DNA from: Gelidibacter japonicus
Lineage (GTDB): Bacteria > Bacteroidota > Bacteroidia > Flavobacteriales > Flavobacteriaceae
Direction of reading: 5' to 3'
DNA length: 39,847 nucleotides
Assembly (NCBI RefSeq): GCF_010725055.1
Contig: NZ_BJKB01000026.1
Coordinates: 3,655 to 43,501 of the forward strand
Shown here: one piece after another, positions 18,003 through 26,000 of the stretch
Position numbering within the stretch: the stretch's first letter is position 1
Layout of the letters: each line of letters opens with the position of its first letter
Position numbers and translations under genes: made by a program
The notes under the pieces: generated by a model
The model's database searches: none
The model's input: only the letters and a program-made list of their open reading frames with translations
Told to the model about the DNA's origin: nothing

Positions 18003-20531
18003 CTATTTCTTATAAGCCAAAAGCCTTAACGCATTAAAAACCACAAGTAATGTTGAGCCTTCGTGGATGACCACTGCAATACCGATATTGGCCCAACCCA
18101 TAATGGTCGATGGGATAAGCAATGCCACAATACCGAGGCTTACCCAAAGGTTTTGCTTGATAATTGCCTTTGCCTTCCTGCTCAAGCCTATGGCAAAGGG
18201 CAGGGTTTCCAATTTATCGGCCATTAGGGCAATGTCTGCAGTTTCCAAGGCCACATCACTGCCCGCTGCACCCATTGCGATACCTACTGTGCTGTTTGCC
18301 ATTGCAGGGGCATCGTTCACACCGTCGCCTACCATTGCGACTTTGGATTCCTGTTCTTTTAATTTTTTAATGGCATCTACCTTTTCCTCTGGCAACAGGC
18401 TTCCCCAGGCATCGGTCAACCCAATTTCTTTAGCAACGGCATCGGCAACCTTTTGATTATCCCCGGTTAGCATTATCATCCGCTTGATACCGATTTCCTT
18501 TAATTTTTTCAGTGTTTCCTTGGCCGCTTCCCGTGGGGTGTCCATCAGGGCGATGATACCTATATATTCTTTGTTCCTTCTTATGAGCATCGTAGTATTT
18601 CCACCACCTTCAAGTTCTTTTACTTTATTCGATATATCTTCGGATGGTTTTGCTTCATCGAGGTCTTCGTACAAGTCAAGGTTTCCAATATAGATTTTAT
18701 CCTTGCCCAAAGAAGCTTTGATACCTTTTCCGAGAACTGCTTCCAAATCTGACGCATCGATAATATCAGTACCTTTCAGACGCTCTTTCCCATCCCTTAC
18801 GACGGCTTTGGCCAAAGGGTGGTCGCTCAAGTTTTCAACGGCAACGGCTATCTTTAACAGTTCATTTTCTTCAATATCCCCCAATGGTACTACTTCGGTA
18901 AGTTTGGGCTTGCCTTCGGTAAGCGTGCCTGTTTTATCAAAAGCCAAAGCGGTTATGACCCCTAAATCCTCAAGTGGTCGCCCACCTTTGATGAGCACGC
19001 CGCCACGTGCTGCCCTTGCCACACCGCTCAATACGGCACTTGGTGTTGAAATGGCCAGTGCACAGGGACTTGCAGCTACCAATACCGCCATTGCACGATA
19101 AAAGCTGGCACTAAACGGTTCGTCAATGACCAGAAAGGCAAAGAGTAGGATACCAACCAGTATCAGTACGGATGGCACAAAGTATTTTTCGAACTTATCG
19201 GTCAGCAGTTGCGTGGGGGACTTCTGGGTCTGTGCCTCGTTGACCAATTTGACCAGTCGGGACAGGGTAGAGTCTTTGGCTTCTTTGATTACCTTTATTT
19301 CCAGCGTGTTATTACCGTTGATAGTTCCGGCAAATACCCGATTTTCATCCTTGATATCATCGTCTGCCGAATAGTCCCTGCCTGTATCTTCCACGGGAAG
19401 TTTATCCACGGGTACACTTTCCCCAGTAATAGGGGCCTGGTTTACACTGCTTTTTCCGTTGACCACGACGCCATCTGCGGATATTTTACTATTGGGCTTG
19501 ACCACTATAATATCGCCAATACTCAATTGCTCAATTCCAACTTCTTCGGTCTTGCCATCTTTTTTAAGCAATGCTGTTTTTGGTGCAAGGTCTGCAAGCG
19601 CAGCAATGCTTTTTCTTGCTTTGTTCATTGCGTAATGTTCCAAGGCGTGCCCAAGGCTAAATAAAAACAACAACAGTGCACCTTCTGCCCATTCTCCCAG
19701 AATGGCGGCACCAATGGCAGCGACCAGCATTAAAAAATCAATTTCAAAACCACCCTTGGCCACAGTTTGAACCGCTTCCTTGGCCGTAAAGAAACCACCG
19801 AAAAAGTACGCGCCAATGTACAAAGTAAGACTGACCCAATCCGGGATGGATTCCACATAAGAAAGCCCGAAACCTATCCCGAGAAGTGCCCCACAGATAA
19901 TGGAAAAAATAAGCTCCGTATTTTTACCGAAAACCCCACCGTGGGCGTGCTCTTCTCCTTCCTCGTGGGTCTCGCCCTCCTTGTGCTCGTGGCCCTCTGT
20001 GGAAGTTTGCTCTTTAGTATCTTCCTTCTTTGAACGTTCCTGTTTTTTTTTGGATGCTTCGGTGTAATTATTTTCGTTTGAAGAACTCCGCTTAACCTGA
20101 AGGTCTTCCTTTTCAATCTGTTTACTTATTTCATCAAAATTTGTTTGCTTTTTATCAAACTCAAGGCGCACCATTCCAGAGACCGAAACGGAAGCCTCCA
20201 AAACCCCATTGATTGCCAAAAGACTTTTCTCTATGGAACGTGCCTGTCTTGTATGTCTGATTCCTTTAACCTCTATGAGCAAATGCCCGTATTTTTCGGT
20301 AATCTCGGCACCCGTCTGTTCTGCGAGAGATTGAATGCGGTCTATAGAAATGATATCGGGGTCATAATGAAAACAGAGCTGTGGTGTGTCATCTTCCTTT
20401 GTATCGGCAACGTGTACTTTTTCGATGCCCTCTTTAGCCTGTAATTCTTTTATAAGCCGCTCAACACAAGTATCTTTTTCGTTTGGAACTTGCGGAAGGA
20501 TAACTGGAATTTTTAGTTGTATTTTTTTCAT
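18003..20531 (-). CDS. P1B-4 type heavy-metal ATPase with His-rich N-terminal region
   Basis: 842 residues. The N-terminus holds two ferredoxin-like HMA folds (about residues 1-75 and 80-150) in which the CxxC motifs are lost (RHTRQAR in the second). A Lys/Glu linker and a His/Glu stretch follow (GHEHKEGETHEEGEEHAHGG, about residues 176-195). Core motifs: TGESVPVDK, the ion site S488-P-C490 (ASPCALAISTPSAV), D532-KTGTLTEGK, SDHPLAKAV, GDGVNDAPAMANSTVGIAMG, and near the end H823-EGST. SPC plus HEGxT defines P1B-4 (CoaT/PfeT/CtpD kind), exporting Co, Fe(II), Ni or Zn. The start overlaps the SpoIIAA-like stop as ATGA. The His-rich tail replaces CxxC as the likely metal-binding regulator region. 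Confidence 0.93.
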   Translation of the reverse strand: MKKIQLKIPVILPQVPNEKDTCVERLIKELQAKEGIEKVHVADTKEDDTPQLCFHYDPDIISIDRIQSLAEQTGAEITEKYGHLLIEVKGIRHTRQARSIEKSLLAINGVLEASVSVSGMVRLEFDKKQTNFDEISKQIEKEDLQVKRSSSNENNYTEASKKKQERSKKEDTKEQTSTEGHEHKEGETHEEGEEHAHGGVFGKNTELIFSIICGALLGIGFGLSYVESIPDWVSLTLYIGAYFFGGFFTAKEAVQTVAKGGFEIDFLMLVAAIGAAILGEWAEGALLLFLFSLGHALEHYAMNKARKSIAALADLAPKTALLKKDGKTEEVGIEQLSIGDIIVVKPNSKISADGVVVNGKSSVNQAPITGESVPVDKLPVEDTGRDYSADDDIKDENRVFAGTINGNNTLEIKVIKEAKDSTLSRLVKLVNEAQTQKSPTQLLTDKFEKYFVPSVLILVGILLFAFLVIDEPFSASFYRAMAVLVAASPCALAISTPSAVLSGVARAARGGVLIKGGRPLEDLGVITALAFDKTGTLTEGKPKLTEVVPLGDIEENELLKIAVAVENLSDHPLAKAVVRDGKERLKGTDIIDASDLEAVLGKGIKASLGKDKIYIGNLDLYEDLDEAKPSEDISNKVKELEGGGNTTMLIRRNKEYIGIIALMDTPREAAKETLKKLKEIGIKRMIMLTGDNQKVADAVAKEIGLTDAWGSLLPEEKVDAIKKLKEQESKVAMVGDGVNDAPAMANSTVGIAMGAAGSDVALETADIALMADKLETLPFAIGLSRKAKAIIKQNLWVSLGIVALLIPSTIMGWANIGIAVVIHEGSTLLVVFNALRLLAYKK

Positions 20532-20890
20532 TTTTTACTATTTTTTTTTATCCATTCTTTGGCATCGTCTTTTTCTTCTGGCTTATAAAATTTTATATGA
20601 GCTTCTGAAAAAGGAAGCAATGCCTCGGTAAATTGCTCCTGCCATTTAACGCTACCCACTAAAGCAACACGCTTTAAATGCGTTTCATTCGGAAGATTCA
20701 ATTCAATGCCCTTCCAATAGGCACTTACCGTCCAGCCTTCAAAATTTTGCATTTCAATGTACCAGAACACTTCCTGATAGGCATTTATATGTTCTGTTAA
20801 GACCGGTATCAAGTTCTCATAATCCTTGGCATCCAGCTTGTTTTCAGCCACCATATATACCGTAGCTTCTTTTTTATAGATTGTTATCAT
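20528..20890 (-). CDS. SpoIIAA-like protein 2
   Basis: 120 residues, paralogous to the gene at 15547-15906: MITIYKKEATVYMVAENKLDAKDY, FWYIEMQNFEGWTVSAYWKG, VALVGSVKWQEQFTEALLPF and DAKEWIKK align along the whole length. STAS-like soluble fold, biochemical role unknown. Its stop overlaps the start of the P1B-4 ATPase by 4 bp (ATGA), so the two are translationally coupled, which strongly suggests a shared job. Upstream, 44 bp away, is the Fur-family regulator 2 gene. Confidence 0.86.
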   Translation of the reverse strand: MITIYKKEATVYMVAENKLDAKDYENLIPVLTEHINAYQEVFWYIEMQNFEGWTVSAYWKGIELNLPNETHLKRVALVGSVKWQEQFTEALLPFSEAHIKFYKPEEKDDAKEWIKKNSKK

Positions 20891-20934
20891 TGCTCATTAT
20901 TTATAAATGATGATTGAATTGAAAAACCTAAAAC

Positions 20935-21357
20935 TCAACCCAAATTATCGCTGCATTTTTCGCAGATACCTTTTACCACCAAATTAATATCTTCGGTAAT
21001 GTAGCCATCGGGCAAGCTGATATGCGGGATTTTATGTTCTGTTAAACAGACCGTTTCATTACAGTTGTTGCAATGAAAGTGCAAATGAAGGTCGTTGCCG
21101 ACCTCGCATTCACAGTTCTCTTCGCAAAGGGCGTATTTTATAACACCTGTCCCATCCTCAATTTGATGTACAATACCTTTTTCCTCAAACGCTTTCATAG
21201 TCCTAAATAGGGTGCTTCTTTCACTGACCTTAAAATCCTTTTCCAAATCGCCAAGACTGATGGCCACCTCTAATTCTGCTAAACGCTTATAAGTCATAAG
21301 GCGCATAGCCGTAGGTCGTATCCCTTTGCTTTCAAGTAGTTGGACTATTTTTTCCAT
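20935..21357 (-). CDS. Fur-family metalloregulator 2 (Zur-like)
   Basis: 140-residue regulator paralogous to the one at 17515. Winged helix: GIRPTAMRLMTYKRLAELEVAISLGDLEK and RSTLFRTMKAFEEKGIVHQIEDG. Metal domain: HLHFHCNNCNETVCLTE and KGICEKC, plus an extra ENCECEV stretch with two Cys. It lies 15 bp after the PII-like gene and before SpoIIAA-like protein 2 and the P1B-4 ATPase, so it probably controls this operon. Two Fur paralogues in one locus suggests separate sensing of different metals or thresholds. No clear Fur box was picked out by eye. Confidence 0.87.
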   Translation of the reverse strand: MEKIVQLLESKGIRPTAMRLMTYKRLAELEVAISLGDLEKDFKVSERSTLFRTMKAFEEKGIVHQIEDGTGVIKYALCEENCECEVGNDLHLHFHCNNCNETVCLTEHKIPHISLPDGYITEDINLVVKGICEKCSDNLG

Positions 21358-21372
21358 TTGTGATAAAGTGTT

Positions 21373-21711
21373 TTATAGGTCGTACCGTTTTAAGGAATCT
21401 CCAGTTTTAATCTGAAAGGCATCTTCAATATTTGCTATATATATAATACCATCTCCAGGCCCGTCGGTTTTGGCGTTGGCTATAATTGTTTCAATGGCCG
21501 CTTGGGCTTCCTCATTTTGGCAGACCAGTTCCAACTTAACCACTGGACTATCTGTTACGTGAAAATCCAACGACGGTCTTGCACCTTTTGATTTGAATGC
21601 GCCAGTGCCTTCTGCTTGTGAAAGGGTCATACTTTTGAACCCATTATCAGATAGTGCTTCAATGACTCTTTGGATTCGGTTCGGTTTTATAAATGCTTTT
21701 ATTTCCTTCAT
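21373..21711 (-). CDS. Divergent PII-family signalling protein (metal-efflux-associated type)
   Basis: 112 residues with the PII betaalphabeta-betaalphabeta plan: MKEIKAFIKPNRIQRVIEALSDNG, LDFHVTDSPVVKLELVCQNEEAQAAIETI, then the B-loop region TDGPGDGIIYIANIEDAF and a C-terminal TGD. Classical PII proteins bind ATP/ADP and 2-oxoglutarate and control ammonium uptake. Here the T-loop (GAFKSKGARPS) lacks the Tyr that GlnD uridylylates, and no glnA or amtB is nearby. A PII subgroup encoded next to CzcABC/CusABC-type RND pumps has been described (PII-NG); this copy follows czcB and fits that context. A regulator of the pump or of metal-linked metabolism is likely; mechanism unknown. Confidence 0.82.
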   Translation of the reverse strand: MKEIKAFIKPNRIQRVIEALSDNGFKSMTLSQAEGTGAFKSKGARPSLDFHVTDSPVVKLELVCQNEEAQAAIETIIANAKTDGPGDGIIYIANIEDAFQIKTGDSLKRYDL

Positions 21712-21737
21712 ATTATGAATTTTTTAAATTTTTAATC

Positions 21738-21810
21738 GATTTTGAACCGAGCCTGTTTTCTAATTTTTAACTAACCAATTAAGACGATAAACAAACTCGG
21801 AATCAAAATC
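21738..21810. promoter_or_regulatory. Long imperfect inverted repeat between czcB and the PII-like gene
   Basis: Arms 21738-21759 (GATTTTGA..CCGAG...TGTTT) and 21789-21810 (AACAAA.CTCGG..TCAAAATC) pair over most of 22 nt with small bulges around a 29-nt loop. No T-run follows on the - strand. Located in the 115-bp gap where expression of the PII-Fur-ATPase run would separate from czcBA, so it may be an attenuator or an operator pair. Confidence 0.4.
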
Positions 21811-21826
21811 TTTGATTATTATTGAA

Positions 21827-23080
21827 TTAATGTCCGTGTTCCAGTTCGCCTTTAACCATTTCCGAAGACAGGTTATAAGCTCCTTTTATGACCACTTTGG
21901 CAACCGTTGAAACTTCGGCAGGTAAATTGACTTCAACAAAGCCCAAATCAGTAATACCAACCGTTACGGGTATCATTTTAAATTTCATTTTGTTCGCTTC
22001 CATTGCTTCATCTTCATCCAAAATAAAAATAAAGGATTGCTCGCCTTCTTTTATAATGGCAGCTTCCGGTACGGCAAAACCCTTTTTTTCGCCCTGCACT
22101 ATGCGTCCTTCCACGTACATACCCGGCAACAGGTTTTTATCCTTGTTCTCAATGTCTGCAAGGACTTCCAATGCTTTTGGGTCAGTATTGAAGGTTTTGC
22201 CAACAGACCTAACGGTTGCCTTAAGCAGTTCGTCCGGACGAGAAGCCGTTGAAAAATATATCTGTTGCCCTTTCTTGATTTGCTTTATGTCCTTCTCATA
22301 TACTTTGAAGTTGACATAAATCTTTGAATTATCGCTTATTGAGAACATTTTGGATTGTTGTGCCACATAATCGCCCAGACTAATCATTACTTCATCCACA
22401 TAGCCACTTATGGGCGTGATAATGGGAACTGCGGAATATATTTGGCCTTCAGCCACCTTGTCCGGGTTGATGCCCAACAGTCTCAATTGGGAACGCAAAC
22501 CATTGACGCTGGATGTTGTGGAACGAAATTTTGACTGCGCCATCTGAAATTCCTTGCCAGAAGAAACACCTTTATCATAAAGAGTCTGCTTACGCTCAAA
22601 ATCCTGTTTCAAAAAGACCAGTTCATCATTTTTTTCCTGATAATCCTGTTGAATTGCAATGATATCTGGATGCTCAATATACGCAAGCACCTGTCCTTTG
22701 CTTACGTTATCTCCAGGTACAACTTTTATGGAACTCACATTTCCACCAACAAACGGACTGATGTTCGCCTTGTCCTGTGGGTAAAGTTCCAGCGTACCCG
22801 TTACCTTAATGTTGTTCCCTAAATTCCGTTCCTCCAGAGGTTTCATTTCCAAACCGATGGTTTCAGCCTGTTGCTTTGTAAGTTCTACAACGCCTTCTTC
22901 CTCACTATGGCCTCCTTCTTCTTCGTCGTGACCTTCTTCGCCGTGTGCATCTTCGCCACCTGCTTCGGTTTTTGATACGCCTTCAGCTTCGTTATGCCCA
23001 AGTTCAGATTTTTGGCCATCGTTACAACTCATAAACATAAGTGTAAATAATACGGTACTTACTAATAGTATATTCTTCAT
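21827..23080 (-). CDS. CzcB-type RND efflux periplasmic adaptor (lipoprotein)
   Basis: 417-residue membrane-fusion protein bridging the RND pump and the outer-membrane channel. The lipobox is visible in MKNILLVSTVLFTLMFMSC (Cys19), so it is likely lipid-anchored in the inner membrane. A His/Glu-rich run follows (about residues 37-65: GEDAHGEEGHDEEEGGHSEEEG), a probable periplasmic metal-binding stretch. Then come the lipoyl half-motif IEHPDIIAIQQDYQ, a coiled-coil hairpin (about 130-200), SGYVDEVMISLGDYV, and a beta-barrel and membrane-proximal domain. It lies 17 bp after the fused CzcA-CzcC gene and forms one unit with it. Zn/Cd/Co specificity is favoured by the partner pump. Confidence 0.92.
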   Translation of the reverse strand: MKNILLVSTVLFTLMFMSCNDGQKSELGHNEAEGVSKTEAGGEDAHGEEGHDEEEGGHSEEEGVVELTKQQAETIGLEMKPLEERNLGNNIKVTGTLELYPQDKANISPFVGGNVSSIKVVPGDNVSKGQVLAYIEHPDIIAIQQDYQEKNDELVFLKQDFERKQTLYDKGVSSGKEFQMAQSKFRSTTSSVNGLRSQLRLLGINPDKVAEGQIYSAVPIITPISGYVDEVMISLGDYVAQQSKMFSISDNSKIYVNFKVYEKDIKQIKKGQQIYFSTASRPDELLKATVRSVGKTFNTDPKALEVLADIENKDKNLLPGMYVEGRIVQGEKKGFAVPEAAIIKEGEQSFIFILDEDEAMEANKMKFKMIPVTVGITDLGFVEVNLPAEVSTVAKVVIKGAYNLSSEMVKGELEHGH

Positions 23081-23097
23081 TTTTCTTCTTTATTATA

Positions 23098-26000
23098 TTA
23101 TAGATTACCCAACTGATATTGTACCTCAATAGATTGTTGGTTGTATTGATTGATGTATTCCAAATGTGTTTGCTTTATCCTGATGGCACTGTTAAGGATG
23201 GTTATATAGTTGACATAATCTATTTCGCCTTCCTTGGATGCCAATTCTGCGGTGGTTATTTGTTCTTCCGCCAAAAGCAATGCGCCTTCTTCATAATACT
23301 GCAATATTTTCCGCGTTTTTTCAAGGGATTTGAACAATTGCGACACCTGGCTTTCGGTGGTTGCCTTTTGTTCCAAATATTGGTTTTCTGCGACCATTGC
23401 ATCTGCCTTGGCTGCCTTTATCCTCGATTTCTGCGGAAAAAACCATAACGGAATACTAATACCTGCCTGATAGGTATTGAATCCAGAAACATCATCCACT
23501 ACTTGCCTTCCAAACGATAAACTGAATTTCGGTAGGAGTTGCGATTTTTCAACACCCACATTTGCTTTACTTACTTCGGCGTTCTGCAACGCATATTGCA
23601 ATATTGGGTTGTTTGCTACCGAGGTAGAATCCAAATTTGCCATAAAATCCAATGGCTCGTAAAAATCGTTCACCGTTTCAATGCTTTCATCCGTTCCCAA
23701 ATACTGTTTTAAAGCACGTTTGGCAATTTCAATATCATCATAGGCTTGTTGTTTTAATACTTGTATTTGCTGATATTCCGAAGATGCTGCAATAAATTCC
23801 AATTTCCCGGTTTCCCCTGTTTCATAACGCAATTCAGCAGCCTCCCTAAAATTAATATAAACACTATCCAGCTGTTCTGCAAAACGCAACTGTGCCTTGT
23901 AATAATTAATTTGGTCATAGGCTTGCATCACATTGCGCACCAACTGTTGTTCATTGGCCACATAAAACTTTTCTCCCAAGGCAATACGCTCTTTGTAAAA
24001 CTTCGATTTTGAAAATCCTGAAAGCAAATCAATGTTGCCCTGTTGCACACCAATGGTAGTCTGTACTCCGGGAAGATTATTGCCATATTCTTCCTTTCCC
24101 GTAAAAACTTGCGTACTGCCCAAGTCGAAACTTGTGCCTTTCATAGCCTGTTCACGTTCTATAAAGGCTTGACTTTCTTTAAGAGAAGGATAATTCTGTT
24201 TTGCCAAAGCGATGGCCTCATCCACGGTCAAGGTTTTTGGAATTGTTCCATCTGCATTGGTGTCTTGGGCAAAAGCAGTTCCAGAAGCCATCAAACCGCC
24301 AACCATCAATAATACGGTTACAATGTTAGTTGATTTGTTGACATAGCTTATAGCTCCATCGTTATTGTTTCGTTCTTTTCTCGATTCGAGCCAGTAATAA
24401 AGAATAGGAATAACCACCAAGGTCAGAAAGGTTGCCGTAAGCATTCCTCCAATCACTACTGTTGCCAATGGTCGTTGTACTTCGGCACCACCAGAGGTGG
24501 AAACCGCCATTGGGATAAAGCCCATAATTGTTGTAATGGCTGTCAATAAAATTGGACGTAAACGTTCGTGCGTAGCTTCGTATATACGTTTTTTTATATC
24601 TGTCATTCCACTGTCTTTTAGTTCATTGAATTTGTTTATAAGAATCAAGCCGTTTAATACGGCAACTCCGAAGAGTACGATAAACCCGACTCCCGCCGAA
24701 ATACTGAAAGGCATTCCACGAATCCACAAAACGAAAACGCCACCTATGGCTGCCAAAGGTACCGCCATATAGATCATCAAGGCTTGTGAAAATGAATTCA
24801 AAGCAAAGTAAAGCAGAACAAATATTGTTATTAAAACGATTGGGACTACGATCATCAATCGGTCTGACGCACGTTGCAGGTTTTCAAATGACCCTCCGTA
24901 AGTAACATAATATCCCGGTGGCAGTTTCACTTCCGTTTCCAGTTTTTGCTGAATCTCCTCAACCATCGATTTTACATCTCGCCCACGAACATTGACACCA
25001 ACCGAAATACGCCGCGAGGTATTGTCCCTTGAAATCTGCATTGGTCCTGGTTTGTAACTGATGTCCGCGACTTCCTTTAAAGGCACTTGCGCTCCGTTTG
25101 GCAAATCGATATACAAATTCTTAAGGCTGTTGATGTCTTGCCTAAAGTCTTCCGCCAAACGAATGACTACATCAAAGCGTTTTTCGCCCTCAAAAATCAC
25201 ACCTGCGGCTTCTCCTGAAAACGATGCACTCACATAATCATTCAGCTTGTCAACGGTTACTCCGTATTGAGCCATTTTTGCGCGGTTATACACCACGGTC
25301 ATTTGGGGCAAACCACTTGTAGCCTCTACGTTAAGGTCTGCAGCACCCGGAACTTTCCGTATGACCGCAGCAATTTCCTGAACCTTATCTGCCAACACGT
25401 TTAAATCTTCTCCATATAATTTGATGGCTACGTCCTCACGAACGCCAGTCAGCAATTCATTAAATCGAAGTTCAACAGGTTGTGTAAACACAAAGTTTAC
25501 ACCAGGCACTACTGAAATTTTTTCTTGTATTTTTTCTATGAGCTCCTCCTTACTATCTGCGGAAGTCCATTTACTCTTGTCTTTTTCAAGAATAATGTAA
25601 CTATCCGCAATATCCATAGGCATTGGGTCTGTTGGTATTTCGGCCACACCAATCCTTGAAACTACCGTTTTTACTTCTGGAAATTCATTGATTAAATTCT
25701 GAAGTTTTTTTGAAGCCTCAATAGATTCTGTAAGACTGCTCCCTGGTTTTATCAAGGCTTGAAAGGCAATATCGCCTTCATCAAATTTCGGGACAAATTC
25801 TGCTCCCATATTGCTAAATACAAATCCTGCAATTAATAGCAATGAAACCGCTCCTATAACCACACCAGCCCTAAAGCGAAGTGCAAAATTAAGTATGGGT
25901 AGATACGCGCGATTTAAAAAATCCATAATTTTATCGCTTATCCTATCCATCTGGTTTTCAAATTTGGCAAACCAACTATTTTGATTTTTAGCAGGTTTTA

